From contig JAFRBA010000108.1 in assembly GCA_017405115.1 (NCBI GenBank), forward strand, positions 1 through 30,159: a stretch of 30,159 bases of DNA. The letters are read 5' to 3'. The notes beneath the pieces were generated by a model. That model saw only the letters and a program-made list of their open reading frames with translations, ran no database searches and had not been told where the DNA came from. This DNA comes from Kiritimatiellia bacterium (lineage in GTDB: Bacteria; Verrucomicrobiota; Kiritimatiellia; RFP12; UBA1067). Positions within the stretch are counted from its first letter, which is position 1, and each line of letters starts with the position of its first letter. Of this stretch, positions 17,592-25,066 are shown one piece after another. The translations under genes were made by a program, and so were the position numbers.

Positions 17592-17656
17592 TAATAACGG
17601 AGCAGGCGTACGCCACTCCACAACCGCGAACGAGTTGGCGTCGGGCTAATCGCAAA

Positions 17657-17821
17657 TCACCGTCGTGAGAAGATATGGCAGGCTCGGGCGGCTGCGTAGA
17701 TTGTCTCTCTGTAGGCGAACACGACTTTGACGCGCTTATCGTCATATTCGATCGAGAATTCCTTTGTGCCCTTGGCGTATTCGTACGCGACAAACTCCGC
17801 CTTGTACTTTATGCGGAAGTG
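17657..17821 (-). pseudogene. 54-codon coding-like relic without a start codon
   Basis: Between an in-frame TGA (17822-17824) and the TGA at 17657-17659, the minus strand is open for 54 codons with host-like codon use (TAC, GAC, GCC, GTC, ATC). The peptide is rich in Tyr, Lys and Glu (IKYKAEFVAYEYAKGTKEF, then EYDDKRVKVVFAYRE). No ATG, GTG or TTG precedes the peptide within the open stretch, so it is probably the 3' remnant of a gene. I do not recognise the family. A palindrome (CCCTTT-TGGGCC-AAAGGG) lies at its 5' edge. Confidence 0.4.
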
Positions 17822-17875
17822 TCAGACCCTTTTGGGCCAAAGGGCCACCTTCCGTATAAAATCCGCTGTATATGC

Positions 17876-17905
17876 TTGACTGCTGGCGGACAGGTATGGT
17901 AGACT
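17876..17905 (+). promoter_or_regulatory. Promoter in front of the rpmH relic and lipoprotein gene
   Basis: TTGACT (17876-17881) and TAGACT (17900-17905) have an 18-nt spacer, with a TGG extension directly before the -10. This is the only promoter seen upstream of the lipoprotein and peptidase genes and, judging from the adjoining 13 codons, it appears to be derived from rpmH. Confidence 0.6.
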
Positions 17906-17915
17906 ACGCGGCGTC

Positions 17916-17957
17916 ATGAGGAAGAAAAGGACATTCCAGCCTAGCAAGCCAAAGTAG
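17916..17957 (+). pseudogene. rpmH: rpmH 5' remnant (ribosomal protein L34, first 13 codons)
   Basis: The ATG at 17916 starts MRKKRTFQPSKPK and then a TAG stop. The core KRTFQPSK is the near-invariant N-terminus of bacterial L34, which normally has about 44-50 residues and continues with an Arg-rich, THGFRARM-containing part that is absent here. The following bases do not resume L34 in any frame I read. The piece therefore looks like a copied or left-behind promoter-proximal fragment of rpmH, 47 nt before the lipoprotein gene. A chance eight-residue match is very unlikely. Whether an intact rpmH exists elsewhere cannot be seen here, but it must if the cell is viable. Confidence 0.75.
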
Positions 17958-18004
17958 CCGTTGCAGCGCTACGCGCTTTTGCGCAAAGGATGGGGCATGT
18001 GGAC

Positions 18005-20212
18005 ATGAAAACGGGTTTGGCATACACAGCAAAGCATATACGGAAGGGTCAGCTCCTCTCAACAATCCGCGGACATCTCGTCATCTTGTCGAGCATCGCC
18101 TTCGTCGCCGGCTGCCGAGTCGATTCTTCATCCGACGACTTCGAGCGGATGATGGACCGGTGGACGGAAAACGCGCGTACGAACATGACCGAGGAGACGT
18201 CCGCGAGCTTTCGCGACAACGTCGTCGTGCCGTTCATAAGGCGCGAGATGCCAAATCCGTTTTCCGCTGGCGGGAAGGAATCCGGCAGGCCGTGGTCGGA
18301 CAGGGCCGAGAAAGTCTACGAGGCCGGGCTGCGCGATGTGTGCGGGGGGCTTGATTCCCTCTGGGACATCAGCCGCATGAACTGCAATCAGGCGGGTGCG
18401 ATATTCAAGGAAGGATGCCGCGAACCGTTCATCGTGCTTCTCTCGGCCTTTGACACGGAGCTGAGCGCAAATAAGGCGTTGGCCAGGCTGCAAGAAGCAG
18501 AGAAGGCCATTGGACAGGTGCAGAAGAACTGTTTCCTCAGGCTGCTTACGGCCCTGGCCAGATATCGCCTTTCGTCGGATGGCAACCTGGCGGCCGCGCA
18601 TAAACAGTTCACGGCGTTGCTCGAGGAGTGGATCAGGAAGGGCAAGTTCGCGGCAGACGACGAAATACCGGTCTATCACATTCACAGTTCGTTAATGGGC
18701 GACAACATGGGATGCCTTGAATCCTTCCCGTTCCTTTCCTGGTCTCGTTTGCTCGAGGCGGCGAAGGCGGCGCACTACGAGGCCAAGGCCGTTGCCGGCA
18801 ATGGCGTAAGCTCGTCGGTGAACGAGCGGGGCTGGAAGATGCTTCGGAATCGGCACCACAGGGCCTTCAAGATACTTGACGAGGCGGAGCAATCGAGACC
18901 CGGCCGCATGGAGACGCTATATACGCGGCTTTGGCTGGACGGCGACAGCCGCATGGGAAATCGCGTCTACAGGCAGCGACTGTTCGAGGAAATATCAGGC
19001 AAGCGGCTTGACGACGCCGATTCGATACGAAGCTTTGTTTGGTTCAACCTCTATCCAAGGTGGGGCGGGGACAGGAGACGCAGCCAGATGCTGAAGTTTG
19101 CAGATGCCTGCTACAAGACCCAGCGACACGACACCATGCTACCGTACTTCTATGCGGATACGATGTGCCGCTATGTCCGGGACTCGGCGACAGATCCGCA
19201 CGAGTACTTTCGCAGCCACCCCGACGTAGCCGACAAGTGCATCGACGTCTGCATGCGCCAGACGACGAACGAACTGGCCGCAGGCTACGCCCGCCTTCAC
19301 GCGCCGTTCGTAGGGGCCGCGGTCGCCTTCTATGCCGGACGCTACGAAAAGGCGGCAGAGTTCGATCCGTACTTCTATCACACCCGTGAAGAATTCAATA
19401 TGCTGTTCTTCGACGAGGAGGCCATCGTGAGCTCGGTCGCGGCCTTCGCCGGCGCCCATTCCAATCTCTGCGTGGAACTCCAGAGGATGTACGATGGCGG
19501 ACGATGGCGGGAGCTTCTTGGCAAGATCGCCGAGATCCCGAAGGAGGCGTTCCGCGACGTCTCCACCATGAGGCACATACGGCTGCTCGAGCTCAACGCG
19601 AGGATGAAGGTGGACTTTGCCGAGGGGAAGACAGTGGACGGCAAGGTCCTGAGCTATTTCCCGGGATGGTGGGACAAAGGATGGTGGAGGACAGACAACA
19701 AGTCGTGGCAGACATGGCAGAGGTTCCGCTGGGAAGACCACGTCACCTGGCGCGCGCGCATACCGAAGAACCACGAGCTGGAGCTGGTGCTGGCCCCTAA
19801 GCCGCGCACAGACGGCCGGCATGTGCTCGTCGTCTCGCGCTGCGTATACGAGGAGACACACCACCTGCCGATAAACAGGATCCCCTTTGTCACCGTCATC
19901 TGGGAGAGGGACCGGACAGGCGTATATGTCGAAGACGACTACTACAAGATGTTCAAGATAAAGCCAAGCAAGGCCACGTGGAAACCCGCCGCGCGCGATG
20001 CCCGCAGCATCCGGATAACATGCGACGACGGCAGGGTGGATGTCTTTGTGGACGGAGGCGCGGACCCCCTAGTGTCCACCACAGAGCATGCCGCCGCCAT
20101 TCGCCGTTCCCCGGAAATCGGCTTCGCAAGGTTTCACGGCGAGGACGTCAAGATCTCCGACATCGCAGTGCGCCGGCCGTCTCCAGGCGCACACAGGGGA
20201 AAGGAGCCTTAG
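18005..20212 (+). CDS. Large lipoprotein with helical repeat region and C-terminal lectin-like domain
   Basis: The 735-residue protein of unknown function has a lipoprotein signal ending in IAFVAGC (Cys37). Residues about 90-550 are helical, with spaced Ala/Leu-rich segments that resemble TPR-like repeats (ALARLQEAEKAIGQVQ, RAFKILDEAEQSRPGRMETL, FYAGRYEKAAEFDP). Residues about 575-725 are beta-rich (FRWEDHVTWRARIP, ARSIRITCDDGRVDVFVDG, IGFARFHGEDVKISDIAVRRP) like the concanavalin-type fold of DUF1080 or LamG proteins. The start could be 17990 or 18005; the signal peptide works from either, and I prefer 18005 because GGATGGGG lies at a usable distance upstream. The S49 peptidase gene follows after 49 nt, suggesting that the two proteins work together in the envelope. 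Transcription seems to start from the rpmH-like promoter. Confidence 0.75.
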   Translation: MKTGLAYTAKHIRKGQLLSTIRGHLVILSSIAFVAGCRVDSSSDDFERMMDRWTENARTNMTEETSASFRDNVVVPFIRREMPNPFSAGGKESGRPWSDRAEKVYEAGLRDVCGGLDSLWDISRMNCNQAGAIFKEGCREPFIVLLSAFDTELSANKALARLQEAEKAIGQVQKNCFLRLLTALARYRLSSDGNLAAAHKQFTALLEEWIRKGKFAADDEIPVYHIHSSLMGDNMGCLESFPFLSWSRLLEAAKAAHYEAKAVAGNGVSSSVNERGWKMLRNRHHRAFKILDEAEQSRPGRMETLYTRLWLDGDSRMGNRVYRQRLFEEISGKRLDDADSIRSFVWFNLYPRWGGDRRRSQMLKFADACYKTQRHDTMLPYFYADTMCRYVRDSATDPHEYFRSHPDVADKCIDVCMRQTTNELAAGYARLHAPFVGAAVAFYAGRYEKAAEFDPYFYHTREEFNMLFFDEEAIVSSVAAFAGAHSNLCVELQRMYDGGRWRELLGKIAEIPKEAFRDVSTMRHIRLLELNARMKVDFAEGKTVDGKVLSYFPGWWDKGWWRTDNKSWQTWQRFRWEDHVTWRARIPKNHELELVLAPKPRTDGRHVLVVSRCVYEETHHLPINRIPFVTVIWERDRTGVYVEDDYYKMFKIKPSKATWKPAARDARSIRITCDDGRVDVFVDGGADPLVSTTEHAAAIRRSPEIGFARFHGEDVKISDIAVRRPSPGAHRGKEP

Positions 20213-20261
20213 GATTGATTGTTCGCGGTCTATGCGACCATGCGACTTTGGAGGAAAAACA

Positions 20262-21290
20262 ATGGACACATACAAGGGATGTTTAGTCGGATGCCTCGGG
20301 GCGATTGCCGGCTGCGTGGCGTTCTTCTTCGGAATCGTGGCGATGATATGGCTTGGATGCTGTGCCGCGGGGCGCGGCCTCGGATCGGAGGGCGACTCCG
20401 GCGATGCGCTTCCCGAGCGCGACAAGAGCCGCAAGATGGTCTGGGTGTCCGGCGACGGCGACGACGACGACCCGAAGGTGCTTCGCGTCAGGATAAGCGG
20501 AGTCATATCCGATGCTGAGGACGACCTGTTTGGACGCGAGAGGTCCTCCGCAGTGGCGGCTCTGAAGAAGATTAGATCTGCGACCCGCGACTGCGACATC
20601 CAGGGGCTGTACCTTGTCCTCGACACGCCCGGCGGTGAAGTGACGCTATCCGACGTCATCGCCGACGCGCTGCAGCGGTTCAAGAAGGCGGAGGCGCATC
20701 GCTTCGTACTGGTGGAGATGGGATCCGTCTGCTGCAGCGGCGGCTACTACATCGCCGCCGGCGCGGACTACATCATCGCGCATCCCACGACGATCACCGG
20801 CTCCATCGGCGTCCTGATGGGGACGATCAACGCGGCGGAGCTTGCGAAGAAGATCGGCGTAGAGAGCGTCGTCATCTCGACCGGCGCGAACAAGGCGATG
20901 CTCGATCCGTTGAAGCCCGTCGACCAGGAGCACGTCAAGATCGTCAAGAAGACGGTCGACGCCGACTACGAGCGTTTTCTGTCGATCGTCTCGAAGGGCC
21001 GCAACATTCCCGTGAACAAGCTGCGCCCGATAGCCGACGGACGCATCCTGAGCGCCGAAGAGGCCATGAAGCTGAAGCTCATAGACGCGATAGGCTATTC
21101 CGAGGAGGCCGAGGCGCAGCTTGCGAAGCTGGCAAAGACGGACGACGTCAGGATATACCGCTACAAAGACGAGCCGTCGTGGCGGGACTTCTTCGACGAC
21201 ACGTTCCTCAGTTCGCGCGGAATGGGCAGGGCGCTGCACCGCGCCGCCGCAAGGGAGCCGTCCCTCAAGGTGAACTTCCTCGCCGAATAA
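20262..21290 (+). CDS. sppA: S49-family (SppA-type) membrane serine peptidase
   Basis: The 342-residue protein has one N-terminal membrane segment (about 7-36, with the cysteines of IWLGCC) and a single S49 domain: LYLVLDTPGGEV (118-127), the nucleophile Ser159 in SVCCSGGYYIAAGADYIIA, and Lys211 in GANKAMLDPLKP as probable general base. The Ser-Lys distance of 52 residues is the same as in the short Bacillus-type SppA. Family members cleave leftover signal peptides or process membrane proteins. The usual SVAASGGYY is SVCCSGGYY here, with two cysteines beside the active serine. The start at 20262 has GGAGG 7 nt upstream. It lies 49 nt downstream of the lipoprotein gene and is probably co-transcribed. 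The C-terminal tail (FFDDTFLSSRGMGRALHRAA) follows the SppA pattern. Confidence 0.88.
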   Translation: MDTYKGCLVGCLGAIAGCVAFFFGIVAMIWLGCCAAGRGLGSEGDSGDALPERDKSRKMVWVSGDGDDDDPKVLRVRISGVISDAEDDLFGRERSSAVAALKKIRSATRDCDIQGLYLVLDTPGGEVTLSDVIADALQRFKKAEAHRFVLVEMGSVCCSGGYYIAAGADYIIAHPTTITGSIGVLMGTINAAELAKKIGVESVVISTGANKAMLDPLKPVDQEHVKIVKKTVDADYERFLSIVSKGRNIPVNKLRPIADGRILSAEEAMKLKLIDAIGYSEEAEAQLAKLAKTDDVRIYRYKDEPSWRDFFDDTFLSSRGMGRALHRAAAREPSLKVNFLAE

Positions 21291-21889
21291 AACCCACTGC
21301 GTTCTCACCTCGCCCCCTTGAGTGCGTTGTCGCGGCTGCTTCGCAGCTCGCTTCGCTCGCCGGATATGCGCCAACCGCCTCGCGGGATGTGGGTATTATA
21401 TCAAAACCCCTGTCGCTGCGGGCAAAGTACTATGAAGGGCCTTACTCACTCGCTGTCAATCGGCAGGGATTGCCCCTTTAGCATACTTATTGTATCGGAA
21501 TAGGGGAGCGTGCCGAAAGACTTGAGCTTGCTGCCGACTCGCCCGCCTACGGAGCATGCCGTGCGCACGGTGGTCAAAATCCCGTCGGACCCGCGAAAGT
21601 GCTCTCGTGCGGCACCGTCTCTCCGCGCCACGTCGCGAGCCAAGTGCGCCGCCAGTAGCCGCCGAGACGGGCCGACGTGCGAGCGAGAGGACTTTCGGCG
21701 GTGCGGCATGGCTGCGAGAAGGCCGGTTCACCTTGGTGGGCGTATGCGCAAGCAAAAGCCAGAGACTTGGTTAACTGCCAGTGGGCCATGCCGCCGGGAC
21801 CGCCGAAATCCGAGTCGGGAGCAGCGTCGGACGGCAAGGCGGCGTTGTCGCGTTCCATGGCGGCTGCACGATGCGCAGATGCGCCTAGG
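21291..21889. other. 599-bp stretch without a convincing gene
   Basis: No frame gives a protein with normal composition; the open frames are arginine- and serine-rich. Visible signals are a perfect hairpin GCTGC-TTC-GCAGC (21335-21347) inside a GCTTCGC-rich stretch, and TATAAT on the minus strand at 21395-21400 preceded by TGA (an extended -10 of TGnTATAAT type) that would point leftward into the 3' end of the peptidase gene. The same bases also give TATTAT on the plus strand. The rest (21480-21889) shows nothing I can name. A dispersed repeat or a decayed gene would both fit. Confidence 0.45.
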
Positions 21890-23068
21890 TCAATGGTCGC
21901 CGGCTGACCGCCGTGGCTCGACGAGATCCGGCAGTATCCAAGCCGTGACGGCGGCGCACTCGACGCCGAAAGGCAAGTACCCCGCAAAGCCGACGAGCGG
22001 CATCTCCCATATCTGGAAGCGCTGGACCCACGGCACGGCATAGACCCACTTCGCCAACGCGTAGTAGTTCCACGTCTCCCAGCAGAAGCCGCACACGAGC
22101 GCCGCGACCGCGAAGCGTATGAACACGGACCAGTTGCCGCGTGTGACCGGATCCAGCACGCATGGCTCCTTCATGAGGAACTGCAGCAGGAGGAACACGG
22201 CCACTGGCGATATCCACAGAAGCGGATAGGCGAACTCCGGAGCGAACACGATGCCGCACAGCCCCGTCGCCGCCAGCACGCCGAGGAACACGCACCACTT
22301 CGGCCTGCGCAGGTCGACGCACGCCATGCCGCTGAAAACCCTGTCGTCGAAAGCCGGAAACGTGTGGAGAAGCGCCGCGACCGCGCAGACGCCCGGCAGG
22401 ACGGACGCAAAGCAGACCGAGGCGTACACCACGTACTCCACCGCCCCGATCTCCGCTATGCCGAGATAGTACCAGTTCCACACGTACCTGTTCAGGTATT
22501 CGAAGAACCACCAAAAAAGCGAGCTAGCCGGGAATGTCGCCGCGTACGCCCATGGATGGTCGGTCATCGGTGAATGCCCGCTGCGCTTCACGCACAGCGC
22601 ATTCACCAGGAGTATGAACCCGGCCCACACCGGCGCATATGAAAGCTGGACCTGCACGCGCGCGGGGGGATGCGGCAGCCACCCGAAACGATAGTTCCAC
22701 GACAGGACCCACCCCGCGGCGAGCACCGCCGCGCCGAGCCAGCCCCACCACGGGAACCTGCCGCGGGACGGCACGGAGAACGGGAGCCCGAACGCACGGC
22801 CGCGCGAAACGGCGAAGCGCAACAGGCGCCTGGCAAACGGAAAGAGGCACAGAGCGGTAAACGCCATGAGGCCGGAAAACGCCCACCAGCTGAACGGACG
22901 GCGGTGGTTCCAGAGAAGCTCGGGGTGGAACCCCCAGTCCTCCGTCCGGGGCGGAAAGCTCTTCACGCCTTCCAGCAGCTCGGAGTGCCCGCCAAGCATG
23001 CAGCAGGCGAGCGGCACTCCGAGAAGCGCCGCGGCGAGAACAGCGTAATGGACGATGCGCTTCGTCAT
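21890..23068 (-). CDS. Multi-pass membrane protein of unknown function
   Basis: The 392-residue protein has about ten hydrophobic helices (for example VHYAVLAAALLGVPLACCML, WWGWLGAAVLAAGWVLSW, YAPVWAGFILLVNALCV, VVYASVCFASVLPGVCAVAAL, WCVFLGVLAATGLCGIVFAP). It is strikingly rich in Trp, Phe and Tyr. A conserved-looking block near the C-terminus reads CWETWNYYALAKWVYAVPWV, then WEMPLVGFAGYLPFGVECAA. I do not recognise a named family. The start at 23068 overlaps the stop of the upstream DUF212-like gene as ATGA (23065-23068), which indicates translational coupling; the longer frame upstream only repeats that gene's DNA. Coupling to a PAP2-like protein suggests a role in lipid or envelope metabolism, which is inference. 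Confidence 0.8.
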   Translation of the reverse strand: MTKRIVHYAVLAAALLGVPLACCMLGGHSELLEGVKSFPPRTEDWGFHPELLWNHRRPFSWWAFSGLMAFTALCLFPFARRLLRFAVSRGRAFGLPFSVPSRGRFPWWGWLGAAVLAAGWVLSWNYRFGWLPHPPARVQVQLSYAPVWAGFILLVNALCVKRSGHSPMTDHPWAYAATFPASSLFWWFFEYLNRYVWNWYYLGIAEIGAVEYVVYASVCFASVLPGVCAVAALLHTFPAFDDRVFSGMACVDLRRPKWCVFLGVLAATGLCGIVFAPEFAYPLLWISPVAVFLLLQFLMKEPCVLDPVTRGNWSVFIRFAVAALVCGFCWETWNYYALAKWVYAVPWVQRFQIWEMPLVGFAGYLPFGVECAAVTAWILPDLVEPRRSAGDH

Positions 23069-23583
23069 TTCCAGAAGTCCCAGAAACGGCACACAAGGAA
23101 AGCCGTTACGACCCCTAGGCAGACGCCGGCAAGGACTTCGCGACCGGTGTGCCCGAGCACCTCCTGGAGATGCGCGGCCTCGACCTTGAGCTCTTCGGAC
23201 ACGCTCAGTTTCGCGACGATCCTGTTAAGGAGCCGCGCATGGTCGCCGGCCTGCCGCCTCAGCGTGGCGGCGTCGCAGAGCACGATGAGCCCGAAGCCCA
23301 CGGCGATCATGGCGACGGACGAGTCGAAGCCGTCCGTAAGGCCCACTGCGGCCGAGAGCGCCGACACTAGCGCCGAGTGCGCGCTGGGCATTCCCCCCGC
23401 CATGTGCAGATTGCGAAGGTTGAACCTACCGGTGCGCAGCCTGTCTATGACAAGCTTGATGAGCTGCGCCCCGCCGCCCGCAAGAAACGCCGACACAAAC
23501 CACGGATGCCGCACTATCTCGAGCGGATTGCAGTCGCGTATGATGCCAACGGAAAAGAGAATCGCAGAGCAGCAGTTTTCCAT
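23065..23583 (-). CDS. DUF212 / divergent PAP2-family membrane protein
   Basis: The 172-residue protein matches the divergent PAP2 (YuiD-like, DUF212) family: HPWFVSAFLAGGGAQLIKLVID, NLHMAGGMPSAHSALVSALSAAVG, a central VAMIAVGFGLIVLCDAATLRRQAG segment and C-terminal LGHTGREVLAGVCLGVVTAFL. There are about four membrane segments. The GGMPSAHSA motif corresponds to the phosphatase signature of PAP2 enzymes, but the complete three-part motif is not conserved in this family and the activity is unproven. The start at 23583 is taken because it is 7 nt after the -10 box at 23591-23596; the ATG just upstream lies inside the -10 itself. The transcript should therefore be leaderless. The membrane protein gene follows with a 4-bp overlap. 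Confidence 0.85.
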   Translation of the reverse strand: MENCCSAILFSVGIIRDCNPLEIVRHPWFVSAFLAGGGAQLIKLVIDRLRTGRFNLRNLHMAGGMPSAHSALVSALSAAVGLTDGFDSSVAMIAVGFGLIVLCDAATLRRQAGDHARLLNRIVAKLSVSEELKVEAAHLQEVLGHTGREVLAGVCLGVVTAFLVCRFWDFWK

Positions 23584-23590
23584 GCCGGAC

Positions 23591-23599
23591 ATTATACCA
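23591..23599 (-). promoter_or_regulatory. Extended -10 promoter of the DUF212 gene, leaderless
   Basis: TGGTATAAT on the minus strand is followed by 7 nt (GTCCGGC) and then the ATG at 23583. No ribosome site is possible in that space. The box directly follows the stop codon of the pyruvyl transferase-like gene and its T-run (TTTTTTT), so end and start signals of adjacent genes are packed together. Confidence 0.7.
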
Positions 23600-23605
23600 A
23601 AAAAA

Positions 23606-24865
23606 CTAGAGGCGGGGCGTGGGAGTCCCCGGAAACGCCTTCGAGAACATGGCGCGGGTAGATTCGTCGAGGAACGCCTTCACCTTCGCCGTCTTCGCGG
23701 CGGCGGCGGACGGATCGGCGAGGATGCCGCCAACAACCTCCACGGCCCTCTCGGACGCATCCGGCTTGAGAAGGTCCACGCGCCACTCCGGCACGCCGAT
23801 CGTCCTCCACATGTCCGCCTTGGTGCCGAATCCCGGATGGTGGAACAACACGGCCGGAACGCCAGAGCCAAGCGCCATCACCTGGCTGTGCATCTCTATC
23901 CCGAACACGAGAGCCGACTTGCGGTACACGCCAAGCGCGAGATCCGCGCCCCACATCTCGTCCTGGCAGACGCAGCCGGCCTTCACGTCCTCGGGCAGCC
24001 TGTCGTACACCGCGCTTCTGATCAGCTTCAGCTCCGTGCGCTGCTCCGCGCAGACGAGGACCTTCACGCCGTGGCGGCGGACGGCCTCCGCGATGGCCGC
24101 CCTGAGCGGGGCGTGGTCCGGCTCGAGCGACTTCTCGTTTAGCGCAATGGACTTCTCGTTCGGCGTCATGTCGGGCCAGAACTCCCAGCGCGGCGTGGCG
24201 CGGTTGCCCGGAATCGCGCAGACGAATCTGCCGGGGACGAGTCCGCGCGCCTTCATGAAGGCCTCCGCGCCCTTCTCGTCCACCGCGTCAAGGTAGAACA
24301 CGGAGTCCGGCGCATAGCCGTGGATCGGCGCGAGCCATCCCTTCTCACGCCCGCGGGCGTATGCAAGCTCGTCGCGGAAGAACGCGAAGTCGTAGGTCTT
24401 CATGTCCTCGCACGGCGTCCCCATCGCAAGCGCGCCGAGGCGCTTTTCGGGATGGAGCTTGCGGAAGAGCCGCGCAGACCTCTTGACGCCGCCGGAGACA
24501 CCGCTCGACGAGGCCAGCACGAGCGCGTCCGCCCGCTCCACGGCGGCGGCGAGCGCGGCGTTGGGATTTGAGAGGTCGCCCCACACGATCTCCATCTGCG
24601 GGAAGCGACGAGACATCATGGACGCGAGCTCGCCGGACAGCGGCGCGTCCGCCCAGAAGGTCACCTTCGCGCCGGGCAGGAACTGCATCACCTCGGCGAC
24701 GGACGACGGCCCGTGCGCGGCGGTCCCGACGTTGAACAGCACGCACTTGCCGTCCTTGACGGTGCGGAAGTCGCGTACGAGCACTTCCATCGCCGATGCG
24801 CAGTGCAGCGCGGCCGCAGCGAAGGAACTGGAAAGCATACTCGCAATCGTTTTACGAAGTTTCAT
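23606..24865 (-). CDS. Polysaccharide pyruvyl transferase-family protein with export signal
   Basis: The 419-residue product has the fold signature of the polysaccharide pyruvyl transferase family (PS_pyruv_trans, as in CsaB/WcaK): an early NVGTAAHG block, ADALVLASSSGVSGG, VCAIPGNRATP, GVKVLVCAEQRTEL, and the C-terminal FGIEMHSQVMALGSGVPAVLFHH followed by GTKADMW. These enzymes add a pyruvyl ketal to sugars and are usually cytoplasmic. Here the N-terminus MKLRKTIASMLSSSFAAAALHCASAM looks like a cleavable signal peptide, which is unusual. The start at 24865 has GAGGA about 8 nt upstream, and the motif CTAAGAGGA is duplicated in the leader. It has its own promoter at 24900-24908. A weak hairpin (CGGGG/CCCCG) followed by a T-run overlaps the 3' end. 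Confidence 0.78.
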   Translation of the reverse strand: MKLRKTIASMLSSSFAAAALHCASAMEVLVRDFRTVKDGKCVLFNVGTAAHGPSSVAEVMQFLPGAKVTFWADAPLSGELASMMSRRFPQMEIVWGDLSNPNAALAAAVERADALVLASSSGVSGGVKRSARLFRKLHPEKRLGALAMGTPCEDMKTYDFAFFRDELAYARGREKGWLAPIHGYAPDSVFYLDAVDEKGAEAFMKARGLVPGRFVCAIPGNRATPRWEFWPDMTPNEKSIALNEKSLEPDHAPLRAAIAEAVRRHGVKVLVCAEQRTELKLIRSAVYDRLPEDVKAGCVCQDEMWGADLALGVYRKSALVFGIEMHSQVMALGSGVPAVLFHHPGFGTKADMWRTIGVPEWRVDLLKPDASERAVEVVGGILADPSAAAAKTAKVKAFLDESTRAMFSKAFPGTPTPRL

Positions 24866-24899
24866 TTCTGATTCCTCTTAGGCTCCTCTTAGTCAGTGG

Positions 24900-24908
24900 A
24901 TTATAACA
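24900..24908 (-). promoter_or_regulatory. Extended -10 promoter of the pyruvyl transferase-like gene
   Basis: TGTTATAAT on the minus strand (TG, one base, TATAAT) gives a leader of about 28 nt to the ATG at 24865, containing a duplicated CTAAGAGGA. No -35 is apparent. It follows the iolB terminator by about 30 bp. Confidence 0.6.
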
Positions 24909-24937
24909 CGATTCGCGGCCGAAATACAACCGCCACG

Positions 24938-24966
24938 AAAAAAGTCCCCGTCGCCTGGACGGGGAC
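24938..24966 (-). terminator. Rho-independent terminator of iolB
   Basis: A perfect 9-bp stem, GTCCCCGTC with GACGGGGAC, and a 5-nt loop are followed on the minus strand by TTTTTT. It is the only textbook terminator seen in the window. Confidence 0.9.
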
Positions 24967-24994
24967 CCTGTCGTTCTGTCCGCTCTCGCCACTA

Positions 24995-25066
24995 CTAGCC
25001 AAATATCGACATCGGCGGAGCCGTGTGGTACGCGCCGTTGTAGTAGTAGTTGCAGCCGTCGTATCC
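24995..25066 (-). other. In-frame coding-like tail beyond the iolB stop codon
   Basis: After the TGA at 25067-25069 the same frame stays open for 23 codons to a TAG at 24995-24997. The peptide (GYDGCNYYYNGAYHTAPPM, then SIFG) is Tyr/Gly-rich and uses the host's C-ending codons (TAC, GAC, GGC, TGC, AAC), and the terminator lies 29 nt after the TAG. This looks like former or conditional coding sequence: a recent nonsense mutation or stop readthrough. Other genes here use TGA as a normal stop, so general recoding is excluded. Confidence 0.5.

Noticed and set aside
17822..17848. CCCTTT-TGGGCC-AAAGGG palindrome as a terminator
   Set aside because: No T-run follows on either strand, and the stem is short.
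20646..21374. Minus-strand open frame after the TGATATAAT box near 21395
   Set aside because: It is antisense to the peptidase gene and has no recognisable protein features; the box may be chance.
21510..22043. 177-codon open frame on the plus strand in the non-coding block
   Set aside because: Very rich in Arg and Ser, without a domain, and its end overlaps the membrane protein gene antisense. Kept only as unexplained sequence.
25041..25050. tagtagtagt microsatellite after iolB
   Set aside because: On the minus strand it is three TAC codons of the coding-like tail, so it is not a separate repeat.
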